Assembly (NCBI GenBank): GCA_043228905.1 | Contig: JBHGNT010000013.1 | Span: 17,546,001-17,610,000 of the forward strand | Reading direction: 5' to 3' | Source of the DNA: Azolla caroliniana | Taxonomy: Eukaryota; Polypodiophyta | DNA length: 64,000 nucleotides | Shown: in pieces, positions 53,901 through 64,000 of the stretch | Numbering within the stretch: the stretch's first letter is position 1 | Layout: every line of letters starts with the position of its first letter | The notes under the pieces: generated by a model | Told to the model about the DNA's origin: nothing | The model's input: the letters and a program-made list of their open reading frames with translations, nothing else | Databases searched by the model: none | Position numbers and translations under genes: made by a program

Positions 53901-56900
53901 CTTGAGCTCGAGCAAGAAAAGTCCTAGGCATCTTTGGTCCTCATATTCCATTACCTTGCGTAGTGGGCCAAAGCCTTGTTTAAAGATGCAATGGTATCTC
54001 CCTCTAATTTCATAAAAGACACTACAATGACAAACATAGTGTTCTTCAGATTCCACTCCTTGATGACACAATTGGCAAATTCTCTCTTCAAGAGGTAGTC
54101 GTGTATATCTGCCCACCTCAATCTGTAGCTGATGTGATGAGGTTCGCAGCTGCCCTATCACACTACGCAGCGCATAGGATAGATGTATGTCCATATAAGG
54201 TGGCCTTATGACAAATCCATCCTCCGATGTATATAAGAAGTGTGTCTTATAGTGGGCCATCTTTGTATCAAGTGGTATTTTGGGGCTGATCCATGTTATC
54301 TTGTTTTCTAAGTTAATAATATCAGTTCGGATCACTCTATTCTTTTCCACTTTGGTCATATTGAGATGGGGACAGTCCAAGCTATATTGGAACGGGGGTA
54401 GTGCATTTATACTCATGCCATGCGACTTGAACCATTGTTGCATTTCAGCATACCAACAATGAGTGTCTCCATTTTCAGCCAATTGTCTTGATGACATAAG
54501 TGCCAAGATAAAGTGTTCACCCACCAATCCATCATGATCTTGGGCCTTCCCGAATTGTAGCCTATCAATGGCATTTCTTACATTTTGTGGTGTAAAGAAG
54601 GTTGATTCATGTGGGCGTGAGGCATTCGGGTGGGGAAGAGGAGGTTGACTCGGGGTATCATATAGGACCTTTGCATATTCGTGCCACATTTGAGGTGAGG
54701 TCAGTTGTGTGGTGGGTTGCCTCTCATTAAACATTTTCCATGCTCTTTTACTCTCTCGTACTAGAAACAAGCGATACAAATGATCTTCAAATTTAGCCAA
54801 ATACAATCTCTTCTTCCTCCTTACGAGGCGTTGGAAGGTTGCTCTCGCTTGGTTGTGTGCATAAATGCCCCGAGTTACATCACGTTGCAAGCATCTCTTT
54901 GTATCACGACATTCATCATCATACGAACTATTTTGTATTACTCTACCGAGTTTGGGGGGGTTAGCCGTTGTGTGAGGGAAGGCTTTTGTGGCTGCTTTAT
55001 GCAATGATTTGGATAAACCTTGGGTAAGTTCTTCAAGGGGTGCGAAAGGATCCAAATCTAGCATGCCATTGTATACACCACAACTATAGACATCAATTGT
55101 CTCGCGAGTGAATAGATACCTAGCCAGCCCCCTCTCCTTAGCATATACATCCTTTGTGCATCCATCCTTTACCTCAAAGCGTAGATATGCATGATCAGCT
55201 GCCAAGCCAATAGGTCTTCCCGATATGGTGAACACTTTTATTTCAGGTATAAGAGATGGAGATCCCATTAGATAATCGACTGTGCTTGCACCCCCTTTTG
55301 GGTTCCAACATGTCAAAGCATCTGATCCAGGCCATTGTGACAAGCCATTATATATCACAGGTCCATGCGCGCTTCCCAAGGCTAGAAAGTGTTTTCCATA
55401 TTCAGTTATAGCACTCATATCTTGAGCTTTTCTCTTTAGACCAACCTCTTCCGCCATAACTTTTCCATAGACAGCCTCGTCAATGTTAAATATAGTTGTT
55501 TGTTCATCCTTGGTTCGTGCATTAAAATCTCCTAATAGTATTATATCCCCCATAGTAGCAAATCTTATGATATCATCATATAGTGGTAGATATGGTGATT
55601 CACCTAGAGGCGCAAACCTTGAATAGGCAGGTGGAAAGTAGCAAATTGCAATATATAGCTCCCTAAGATCCCCTCTTTTTATGCATATCCACATGTAGCG
55701 TGCATCCACATCCTTATGTACAACATGCACTCTACCATGGAGCTCCTCTTTGCATAGCATAGTCACTCCTCCCGAACCTCTAGTGCTTCCTCGTGTCCGA
55801 GGTTGGGGGCGACATATTGACTCCCATTTGTATCCTTGGACCTCGGGGAGTTTGCTAGCCATGAAAGAAAGAAAGATATATTAACGTCTTTTAAGAGGCC
55901 AAAATGGCCTATAAGACCAAACAAGAGATTACATCGTAAGTGTTGTCTCGCCTTTGAGAACAAAATATAAAAATAAAAATAAAAATTACTCAGTAAATAT
56001 AAAAGTAAATAAGATAATAAGAGACGAGGGAATCTGGTTTTTGGCACATGTGAGATTCTCAAGTTAGATATATTGTAACTTTTGCCTTTGAAAGATATCT
56101 AGCATAGGTCAATCGAGAATGGAGAGGTTTTGGAGAAAGAAGAAAGAAGAAAGGAAGAAAGAAAGATATTAACATCTTTTAAGTTGCCAAAATGGCCTAT
56201 GAGACCAAACAAGACATTATGTCGTAAGTGTTCTCTTGTCTTTGAGAACAACAAATCAAAATAAATGTTCTAAGTAAAAGAAGTAAATAAGCTAAAACTG
56301 CTTATGTTAACTCATTGAATGGAGTTGCAAAAGCAAAACAATAGATTGGAGCCAAAATTTCTGCCCTCTGAAAATATCCACCATTAACTGATTCAATATG
56401 GAGGTTGATCAGATGCACAATGATTTCATCAGCGTAACCATTGAAGCTGTTATGACTTCTCTGAGTCGTGATTCCACTTTGGCACACAACACACTGGTCG
56501 TGAAGAAAAGTGCACCAGTAAAGGACACTGAGTAACTAAGGAAGTATACAAAAATGGAGTAGAACTAGTCAAATAGGGGGAAAGGCAATCCAATGGGCAG
56601 CCTGGTGTGAAACGACCACATTATGATGTAAAAGCTATAAAAGCCACCTTGTGGTGTCTTTTTAGGTTCTTCTCATTCTTAAGAATCTCCTAGTGATTAA
56701 AGCCCCAAACCTCCTCTCTACTTCCTTGTAACCAAGAGCTTAAGAGAGATTAGCGATAGTGTTTAGTGAATAAACACTAATCTCTCCCCTTGGTTGGTGC
56801 TAGACCCCCTTGAATAAGCATGGTGGAATAAAACATATATATTGTTTTCTACTTGTTAAGTGCTAAGAGAGTAAGTGAGAGTGTGTGAGAGAGAGATTAG

Positions 56901-59900
56901 TATTAATCATATATCATTAAGTGAGTTAATGGATTAGAGGTATTTGACAAATACCTCCGCCCACATATATAAGAATCCTAAAGGCCTAAGATTGATATAT
57001 TTTCAAAATCAATTGTTTGACATGTTTAGGCACGATCAAGGATGAGGAGAAGCTCGCCACGGTCGTGGCAATACTCGATGAACATCACAAAAGTCCATAA
57101 ATGCACAATTAGAGGGTGGGTTGGTGGCGTGCGTCTTCAATATGGAGAAGCTCCACACGGCCTCCCATTCATCACAGCGCCACGTGTCAAGACACTGGGC
57201 AGCCTAGTGTGAAGAGGCCACACTCATATTGTAAAAGCTATAAAAACCGCTTCATTGCGTCTATTATGGTTGTCCACATTAATTAAAGCATTATGCCTCC
57301 CCTTCTATCTCTCTAATTATAATTAAATGCTAAAAGAGATTAGCGATAGTGATTAGTAAGCCAAGTGCACATCTCTCTCAGGGTATACGCCGGTCTGACC
57401 CCCAAGCTAATGACATCAACGGGAGGAAAAACTCTATCGATTGATAGAAGTGATTCGGTGAGGTGCACGGAATCGACACAGCCTTATCCATATTTAATTA
57501 GTGTCCTCACCATCACGCCCATCATTGCTGTTAGCAAGATGGATGGAGACTCCAGTCCTACTTAACATTAAACAATGGGAAGTAATAATGGCTAGAGAAA
57601 TTGGAACATTCTGGAGATTAAGATTTTAGATATAAGGAGATTATGATCTTCTTTGTTTGTGATAATATGACTCTAGACAAGGAAGGAAAATGGGATGATA
57701 TAGAGATGATAAGGTCATTATTATAGAGAAGCGTGATGCATGAATGTATGGCCTATGAGACCTTACACATGACTACAAGGAATTGCAATGGCTCTCTATG
57801 GACAGATGCTGGGTATTTTGCAGATACCTTCAAGAACACAGATATTGCTAATACATGGCTAATGAACACCCCAACGTACAAGGATATCAGTGGGAATCGG
57901 CATGTTGTTCCCAACCATGGACACTAAGAAGCACTAGAGTTTTGGAGGAGTGTCTGTGTTGTACAAAAAGGAGCTCCATGATAAGAGTGCATGTTGTGCA
58001 TAAGGATGTAGATGCACTTATATGTGGATATGAATCAAAAGAGGAGATCTTAGGGAGCTATATATTGCAATTTTCTACCTTGCCCCCAACTATTTGTGGT
58101 TTGCAGCTCTAGGAAAATCACCATATCTACCATCATATGATGATGTCATAACATTTACTACTATGGGGCACATAATACTATTAGGAAACTTCAATGCACA
58201 AGCTAAGGATGCACAAACTATGTTTGACGCCAACAAGGCTGTTTATGCAGAAGGTATGACAGAAGAGGTTGGTCTAAAGCAACAAGCTCATGATATGAAT
58301 GAAGTAATGGAATATGTCGAACACTTTCTAGCCTTGGGAAATGCACATGGATTTGTGATATATAATGGTTTGTCACAATGGCCCAGATCAGATGCTTTGA
58401 CATGTTGGAACCCAAAGGAAGGTGCAAGCACATAGTCGATTACCTGATGAGATCTCCATCTTTTATACCCAAAATAACAGAGTTTACTATCTTGGGTAGA
58501 CCTATTGGCTTGGCAGGAGATGAAGCATGCCTAGGAAGATAACATATGTCATTCTCCACACTACAGGCAATGTATCCAAAACTGGTGAAGTCACAGAACA
58601 TAGTTGGTATGATGAGGAATGTTGTGATGCCAGGGAATACTAGCAACCTGAAAGCTACTCAAGGGATTTGTACACACAAAAAAGCAAGACCAAGCTTCCA
58701 ACGCCTTCTGATGAAGAAGAATTCATATTTGGCTGAATTTGGGGCACATATGTATCGCTTGTTCCTAGAACAAGAAGGTTAAAAAGCATCGAAAAAGTTT
58801 AATGAAAGGAAACCTACCAAACAACTGACCTCACCTCAGGTGTGGCATGACAATGCCACGGTATTGTATGATATCCCTGGGCAGCCCTCACTCTCCCACC
58901 CATATTGCAATCTTCAGGATCAGAGACCCCCGATGATGAGAAATTATAGGATAATCATGATTGGCCAATACTTGGTTGAATTATATTGCTCAAATCTAGG
59001 TCAGAATTGACTGCCATTGAGCTGAACAGGCAGGCTTTTGAAAGAGGTTTGTAAAGAATCTAACTCTTGTAGAGTTGGGGTATGAGGAAGTATAGTGCAT
59101 GTGTGAGAGTGGGTGTGGGAGCAAGAGCAGGAATCAGAGAAAATAACCAGAAATAATAAAATACACATCAGGGGGATGACAGCTTATGCACTGAAGAGAA
59201 AACTATATTAATAAACTAAAGATCATAAACTGAACACAATTGGCCAAGGTGGTTTTACATACAAGTCAAGGCACTACCACATTAAACATGGTTGGTGGAG
59301 TCTACTCATAGATATCCACTCGAGTACAATTCTATCATAAGAATATCTAATACTCTTTGACCACATTTACACTTGACAACTAACTAGATATCACAATCAA
59401 CTAGACAGTTCACATGGATTACAATAAAGTGTGCTTCACATTGTGCTTTTCTTCATAAGCACATGTTCACACAAGTTGAACTATTCCCGGTGCTTCTATT
59501 GCTTCAGAGCTCTCTCCATTCTAGACTGATGTCTGCTAGAGATTTTGAAGACAAAATTACAATGTAACTGACTAAAGAGTCTTACATGCATAGAGAATGG
59601 GATTCTCTAGCCACTTCTGTTCTGAAAGATGGGACAACATTTTAAGATGTAATCATTATTTCCATTTTTTTCTTTCTTTTCGCTAACTAGCAATGATTTC
59701 CAAAGAGAGAAAGATTTTGGTGTCAGGTGATAATGGCCATGATAATGGTATATGTACACTGGTACAATGTCCCAGTCTGTGAAGCAATTCCTATGGCTTC
59801 TAAGATCCCAAGCACAGTTGCAAGAAGGTAAAAAGAAATGCTACTTGGGCTTCCAAATGACTTGCAAATCTGATATCAAATCTTACTCGAAATGCATACA

Positions 59901-62900
59901 ACAAGTTTGTGAGGTTGGCTTAGATCATCCCATGCATAGCCAGCAACTTCACCAGGTCCAACTGATGTAACACAATCACCAACACCCTAGATAAAAATAC
60001 CAGCAAAATCTATGATTAGAAAATATATATATAGAGTATGAAAAGGCTGTAATATTCAGGAGTAGCAAAACCTTTTGAAAAAAGAATATTGATGTTCCTG
60101 GTAATACATTCTCTATGCGGTAAGGAACTGTAGATTCTGATTGCATACGGAAACGAATAACCAAGGATGGTCGTTCATCTTCAATATCCACAGACACAAA
60201 TTGAAACCTATCTGACTGCTGTACTGTAGAACGAGCTTTCAGAACCTTGAGACTCTCTGTACTCTTGCAAATTCTAACAGAGAACGAACCTAATGCATTT
60301 ACACATACAGGGCCTGACCAATCCAACCGATCCTCTTGCAGAGAGAACCGGACAGAAAAAATGGATGGATCTATCATGTCAGAACCAACATATGCTGAAT
60401 ATCCGGAGCTATTCGTAGGCTTCTGGCCTTTACTGAATCTCTTATTCAAAGCAAAACGATCTCCAGCTTCTAATAGAGTAGCAGCATTTTCATCTTCCTG
60501 CAGAGTAACCAAGGTCAAGCTCCTAGACATTCGAAAAACAAAATTCAAAGCAAATGTCACACCAACTAATTGCCATTAAAATGAAAAACAATTCAACACC
60601 AACCTGGAAACCATCCTGGCACACAGAAATAGGATTCTGAGAGTCATTTAGGACAATATATCTCGAGGTGATATGGATTGTACGAGTTGGGTACATTTCC
60701 CGGGCAGATGATAAGTCCAACGTCACGCCCAACAGGACTTGTTCTATTATCCCATTTTCATGTGGTACATCTATACTCAATTCAGTGGATCCTGAGAATG
60801 ATTCAGGATCCAAAATTGCAACTTCAGATAATCTGCCTACTATTCGTAGAAGCCAATTACATGACCTGTTTCAGAACATAGTTATCTATTTGAAGGGCCA
60901 AATTTTGGGATATGGCAGTTTTTAATACAACATAGAATGTAGATAACAAGATCACTTAAAATGTTAAGCTATCAGGTTCACACATCACATGAATAGTCTC
61001 AAACATGTCACTTAGCCATGACATGATGTAAGGATAAATTATCTTATTATATTCTATTTGCAAGTTTGGAACAATTTTTGAATGAAAGTGTTCTTCCTGA
61101 CTCCTAGCTATGAGATTGGTTACGATTGTTCACATAACTCTAATTGCATTATTATTTCCTAGTTCACCTCTGAGTTTCATTTTCTTAGAAATGGCAAACT
61201 TGAAGCTTCACATGAAGTAGAATAGGCTCATAAGAATCTCAAAAACACGAAACTCAAAAGATAGTAGATAGGCTAAACAGAATTATCGACTAAATAGATA
61301 GATTAAAAGCATGGAGTTAATTCAACAATGTAATATTGTGCAAAAGGAAAATTTAAATATTTTCTACAAAAGGGCAAAAACCCTCTTCATTTTCTGTCAT
61401 TCTTTGCCTATTTTACAATTCCCTAATAACTACTTTCAATGTCACTATATACTGCTATCCTTATCAACCCCTTGTCATGTACACAAACAAAGTGTCTCTG
61501 GCAAATTTTCACAGGCCAGATCTATAATACTATTACAAAGGCCTAATATTTCCAGAATGCAGGTGGCCACCTGAATGTCCACCTAAGAGAAATATTTTGC
61601 AGTTCAACGTGAAGTTTGCTACAGAAAAGTCTGATAATTTCGATCAATATCATGCACTTGTAGTTGTGTTAAGCATAGAACTAAATAAAATATCTAACTT
61701 TTTTCTTCTTATAGACAAGTTAAGATTCAAACCTTTTAAGTAGTGACACTGTCATACCAGGGTCAATCACACTCCCAGCTTCACTTTCAGGCCATTGTAT
61801 GCTCCTTTTTCTACTCCAGGGAGAAATGCTAGCCCTATTATAAATAGTGTTTTTGATGAAGAAGTCTAAAAATTTATATGCATACTATAATCCTGTAGAG
61901 AAACTATTAATACCATAATGATCTTGAGTTTCTTGTTGCACAATATATGAAGGCATTATTGCTTGCATTTCTCAAAGCATATTGTGTGTACACAAGCATC
62001 TGGAGGAAATAGCATGAAAAGATGTCATAAGGGTTCTAGTAGGTAATCAAGAAGATATACATCCATTATACTTAAAGTCAAATGTGCCATCTACACTAGT
62101 CTACATCTCCATTTGCAAACCAAGATATGTTTCCACTTCCATTATTACTACCTGTAGTACCCCATCATCTCCATGAAAAATCTTCAGCTTTGCATAATGA
62201 TAATTATCCTGAAAATTTATGTCCATTTCAACCTCCTTAAAACTATCAGTATGTATAGGATCGACGGATTTCACAGAGCTTCTCCAATCACCAATATTTA
62301 AATTACTGCTTTTGAGCATAAGATCCTGAATTTCCACAGAAAAGAAAGGCTCTGTAAGGTCAGCATACACAGATACATTCCCTCCACGTTCAATGTGCAC
62401 ACCATTTTCGGGTGCAGTTGCTGCATAGGCAATAACATATACAATCAAAACAAGAAACAGTAAGAAAGGCATGATTGAGATAAGTCATAAAATCCAGCAC
62501 TTACCTTCTGAAGCAGCACTTAGATTTACTGTAATATTTGACTCAAGAAGATTGTACACACGTATTGTCGGAAGAATCACTAGTTCTAGCTGTTCTTGGA
62601 GGGTTGCACCTGAGCCAGCTGCTTGGTATTTATCATTATCTTTCATAGATGTCAATGGAATAAGCCTCCGCGTGATCTGAACAAACAGATGCACTCCACG
62701 TAAACTTTTTTCATGACTCTCATCTATTCTTGTGCTACATAAAACTGTTCCAAAAGAATGCCGAGAAGTACGGCCTTTGATAGTTTTTGTCAGACCATAC
62801 TTAAGCTTCTCAAGGAAACCTGAAATACGGAATGGTTTCAGTCCCTTGATATCCTCTGACCACTCAAACATGGTTTGCTTGATGTCTTCATCAGCTGAAG

Positions 62901-62957
62901 TATGACAGAATCCAGGGACAGAGGACGACGCTGGGCGTATGGATAAAAGGTAATTCC
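47981..62957 (-). CDS. VPS13: VPS13-like protein (SHRUBBY group), C-terminal ~1226 aa, 19 exons; 5' exons beyond the window
   Basis: CDS is complement(47981..48337, 48419..48565, 48641..48724, 48803..48925, 49316..49411, 49516..49598, 50208..50356, 50447..50553, 51722..51811, 51899..52024, 52100..52267, 52335..52469, 52609..52952, 59887..59986, 60072..60497, 60604..60865, 61733..61865, 62121..62420, 62505..>62957). The frame is continuous. VPS13 proteins are bridge-like lipid-transfer proteins at membrane contact sites. In Arabidopsis SHRUBBY acts in root growth and radial patterning. Landmarks: RASISPWSRKRSIQWPE; the SHR-BD-type segment GVGDCVTSVGPGEVAGYAWD; VYKDINLDKLSSW; LSVDEKWKGAPFAAMVR; FEHFEINPIKIVGSFLPG; the DUF1162/VPS13_C part AVYIAKGSKLLPPAFTSLFD, SLDVFFDPSNGSVDL, MKTAGSNILFAILTEVSDNV, NRRIKLDRNAGVDE and YIEGYLQAMLDTMFKQDYLR; and an end MAYIDGRLCRHIPN, RRVVSGFLLSF. 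The intron at 52608 would use a GC donor. The 6.9-kb intron 52953-59886 is packed with retroelements. The first exon listed opens with a split codon. Confidence 0.92.
49598..49960. repeat. Tandem duplication in a VPS13 intron that copies the 3' splice site
   Basis: CTGCGAGTATCAATG at 49600 (the acceptor of the exon 49516-49598, read as CATTGATACTCGCAG on the minus strand) recurs at about 49754. Downstream blocks TGTCAATTGAAAATGGAACC and CTACAGTAATTACAAGTAAG are also doubled. Confidence 0.8.
51189..51420. repeat. Two-copy tandem duplication, ~130-bp unit, in a VPS13 intron
   Basis: CAACTTATTTAATATGACCT and CAAGCTAGTGCTAGATAGTA each occur twice. The copies are nearly identical. Confidence 0.88.
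53093..53335 (-). mobile_element. LINE 3'-UTR-only copy A
   Basis: Read on the minus strand, a 240-bp LINE 3' end from CTAGAGATCTTT to a (CTTT)n tail (GAAAGAAAGAAA on plus at 53098). It contains the hairpin AGGCCAAAATGGCCT and is about 90 percent alike by eye to the 3' end of the longer LINE next to it. Confidence 0.8.
53336..55863 (-). mobile_element. 5'-truncated LINE retrotransposon with tail (CTTT)n, copy B
   Basis: Minus orientation, in sense with VPS13. The 3'UTR is about 53350-53618 and the (GAAA)n tail on the plus strand is at 53338-53364. The ORF is at 53619-55862. The element begins directly after the 3' tail of copy C (55864 on), which suggests insertion into an earlier copy's tail. 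No convincing target duplication was found by eye. Confidence 0.85.
53619..55862 (-). CDS. LINE ORF2-like protein (747 aa): endonuclease and C-terminal zinc finger, RT core missing
   Basis: Open from ATG 55862 to the stop at 53619. The N-terminal third is an apurinic-type endonuclease lacking its first part: GGVTMLCKEELHGRV, IILLGDFNARTKDE (about residue 107), TVDYLMGSPSL and GLAADHAYLRF. Then comes the region before RT (YDDECRDTKRCLQRDV, RKKRLYLAKFEDHLYRLFLV), and RT begins FGKAQDHDGLVGEHF. At that point the sequence jumps to the post-RT part (WYAEMQQWFKSHGMSINALP) and the C-x2-C zinc-finger block ERICQLCHQGVESEEHYVCH. No YADD box or RT palm motifs exist, so several hundred residues are deleted without loss of frame. 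It cannot reverse-transcribe by itself. Whether it is expressed is unknown. Confidence 0.85.
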   Translation of the reverse strand: MASKLPEVQGYKWESICRPQPRTRGSTRGSGGVTMLCKEELHGRVHVVHKDVDARYMWICIKRGDLRELYIAICYFPPAYSRFAPLGESPYLPLYDDIIRFATMGDIILLGDFNARTKDEQTTIFNIDEAVYGKVMAEEVGLKRKAQDMSAITEYGKHFLALGSAHGPVIYNGLSQWPGSDALTCWNPKGGASTVDYLMGSPSLIPEIKVFTISGRPIGLAADHAYLRFEVKDGCTKDVYAKERGLARYLFTRETIDVYSCGVYNGMLDLDPFAPLEELTQGLSKSLHKAATKAFPHTTANPPKLGRVIQNSSYDDECRDTKRCLQRDVTRGIYAHNQARATFQRLVRRKKRLYLAKFEDHLYRLFLVRESKRAWKMFNERQPTTQLTSPQMWHEYAKVLYDTPSQPPLPHPNASRPHESTFFTPQNVRNAIDRLQFGKAQDHDGLVGEHFILALMSSRQLAENGDTHCWYAEMQQWFKSHGMSINALPPFQYSLDCPHLNMTKVEKNRVIRTDIINLENKITWISPKIPLDTKMAHYKTHFLYTSEDGFVIRPPYMDIHLSYALRSVIGQLRTSSHQLQIEVGRYTRLPLEERICQLCHQGVESEEHYVCHCSVFYEIRGRYHCIFKQGFGPLRKVMEYEDQRCLGLFLLELKRHREKLLKNTATQAHPQRTITTFFSSITPNARSQPQDTEMGSKPGYNKGVTIDQAMAIFRARRPRPHGPRPRHPCHRQIKAIISSHRRCFPRF
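55864..56126 (-). mobile_element. LINE 3'-UTR-only copy C
   Basis: A third 3' end of the same LINE, (GAAA)n at 55864 through CTAGCATAGGTCAATCGAG. It abuts the start of copy B's ORF. Confidence 0.8.
56133..56295 (-). mobile_element. LINE 3'-end fragment copy D (diverged)
   Basis: GAAAGAAGAAAG-type tail, then TTAACATCTTTTAAGTTGCC and AAAATGGCCTATGAGACCAA. It is shorter and more diverged than copies A-C. Confidence 0.7.
56597..57365. mobile_element. Possible small LTR-like element (direct repeats ~590 bp apart)
   Basis: GGGCAGCCTGGTGTGAA (56597) and GGGCAGCCTAGTGTGAA (57188) start two diverged direct repeats of about 175 bp. Each has a TATA-like GTAAAAGCTATAAAAGCC or GTAAAAGCTATAAAAACC and ends GAGATTAGCGATAGTG. 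The layout resembles the terminal repeats of a TRIM or deleted LTR element. No primer-binding site or coding sequence is recognised. Confidence 0.45.
57840..58935 (+). mobile_element. Degenerate LINE endonuclease relic, antisense in the VPS13 intron
   Basis: Plus-strand frames with shifts match the LINE ORF at 53619: EHPNVQGYQWESACCSQPW, RVHVVHKDVDALICGYESKE, LGKSPYLPSYDDVITFTTMG, IILLGNFNAQAKDAQTMFD and ALTCWNPKEGAST. It ends near SPQVWHDNATVLYDIPG, before the RT domain. GDFNAR is changed to GNFNAQ, so the endonuclease is dead. Confidence 0.88.
58936..59886. other. Remainder of the large VPS13 intron
   Basis: No element or gene recognised. The minus-strand donor GTAAGA of the exon 59887-59986 closes it. 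Confidence 0.5.
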
Positions 62958-62999
62958 CTGCAGGAAGCAAGACCCATGAACATTGTGAGTTCACACATC

Positions 63000-63912
63000 A
63001 GAATACTGAAGTACAAACTACTATGAGCTTATGCTTGAAGACTTCTCGTATTTGAGATAATGGGACTTCCAAAGTGCAGTCTCAATCTTGGAGGGCCAGA
63101 TAGTTGCTGACACGTCACAGACAACTGTACACAAAGAATAGCAGCGAATCTTACATCATATATCTGGATTCTAGAAGCATCCAGAAGCGTAGAAATTTAA
63201 CTTCTAGTTTTAGTACCCTAATGTAGACCTACTGTAACCCAAAACCTTAGTGTTTGCTTCCCAGAGGGTAAAATTCCTTAGCTCTTAATTTGTACTAGTT
63301 GGGATGAGCTATAAATGAGTATTGTGAAAAGCAAGTGAGAAATTCTTTGATATTCAGGTTCATAACAATCGGAGCGGTTTAGTTTGGTTCAAGAGTGTCA
63401 AACTCAAACCATTTAAAACTGAACCGTTTAAAAAAGTGAAACTTAAACTGAACCAAACCACGAAACTGTTAAAACTGAACCATTATAAAAAAATCAAGCC
63501 CAAACCAAATGGTTTTAGAGGTTTTCAAGTTTGGTCAAAATTCAAAATTAGACAATTTTTCTTAAAATATCAAAATTAGGCTTTAAAATGAAAAGCTTGT
63601 TCAAAAGAATATTCGAGAAAATAATCAACTGTCAACCCTAAACCATCAAACTGGTTAAACTGTTTAAACGACAATTTCAAACCGTTTAAATCGGAAATTG
63701 TTAAGCTGATAAAGGCTAAAATCGAACCAAACTGAACCAAACCGTTGACACCCCAAACCTGAACTGGAATCGAACTGAACCATTTAAACTGTTAAGCCAT
63801 GGTTCACAGCTCAGTTCGGTTCAAACCGAACCATTGCTGATTGCTAATTCAGGAGTAGAAAGAAGACTCTAAAAGACCATATAGCCTAGTAGACTTCACC
63901 AAAATTGCAAAA
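63000..63912. repeat. VPS13 intron with low-complexity AACCGTTTAAA-type repeat
   Basis: From about 63365 to 63830 the sequence is dominated by irregular GAACCGTTTAAA, AACTGAACCA and AACCAAACC motifs on both strands, many overlapping the palindrome TTTAAA. No exon could be identified here, so the next upstream VPS13 exon lies beyond 64000. Confidence 0.65.
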
Positions 63913-64000
63913 GAATGAACGAAAGATATATTAATATCTTTTACGGGGCCAAAATGGCCTATAAAACCAATCAAGAGATTACATCATAAGTGTTGTCTCA
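63913..64000 (-). mobile_element. LINE 3' end copy E, running off the window
   Basis: GAACGAAAGATATATTAATA, then GGGGCCAAAATGGCCTATAA and GAGATTACATCATAAGTGTT match the 3' tail of LINE copies A-C. The rest of the element continues past the right edge. Confidence 0.75.

Noticed and set aside
55763-56062. 99-codon minus frame upstream of the LINE ORF as a separate gene
   Set aside because: It is a translation of the 3'UTR of LINE copy C running into an alternative frame of copy B.

Overview
The window is nuclear DNA of a land plant, most likely a seed-free vascular plant such as a fern (inference). The evidence is a set of plant-type genes with spliceosomal introns: PLS-class pentatricopeptide repeat (PPR) proteins, a clathrin light chain, a DUF538 protein, a DUF212 protein and a SHRUBBY/VPS13 protein. 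A cytosolic tRNA-Ile(AAU) and abundant Ty1/copia and LINE retroelements agree with this. The wording of the PPR repeats and the TE-filled introns are what point to a fern-like genome. No organism name can be read from the sequence.

Layout. 1-2.9 kb: decayed copia pol, a LINE 3' relic and short tandem duplications. 2.9-3.5 kb (-): first coding exon of a membrane-anchored, glycosyltransferase-like protein. 6.3-8.6 kb and 10.5-14.6 kb (+): two intronless PLS-class PPR genes, the second very long (1366 aa) with an insertion recurring in seven consecutive modules. 15.7 kb (-): tRNA-Ile(AAU). 16.9-19.4 kb (-): a complete three-exon clathrin light chain, with a CATA-rich 67-bp minisatellite just upstream. 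20.9-28.9 kb: an internally deleted copia element (+) whose reverse transcriptase is split by a younger, near-complete copia element (-) with a clear 5-bp target duplication. 28.9-31.8 kb: microsatellites and a LINE relic. 31.8-33.4 kb (-): two-exon DUF212 gene. 35.2-35.7 kb (-): DUF538 secreted protein. 37-39.5 kb: tRNA-derived SINE copies, a 79-bp minisatellite and a three-copy dispersed repeat. 41.4-45.4 kb (+): six-exon METTL21-like methyltransferase, with a GC-AG first intron and a Mutator-type MITE in another intron. 48.0-63.0 kb (-): the 3' 19 exons of a VPS13/SHRUBBY gene. One of its introns (about 6.9 kb) carries a LINE with an intact but RT-deleted ORF, several LINE 3' ends, an antisense LINE relic and an LTR-like direct-repeat pair. 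The VPS13 5' exons lie beyond 64 kb.

The genes do not form an operon-like unit. They are independent housekeeping genes (membrane trafficking: clathrin light chain and VPS13; organelle RNA processing: PPRs; protein modification: METTL21-like) in a repeat-rich background. Two-copy tandem duplications of about 100-190 bp recur in introns and spacers throughout. Splice sites were placed by eye, using GT/AG dinucleotides, reading-frame continuity and remembered family sequence. No search or alignment was run.
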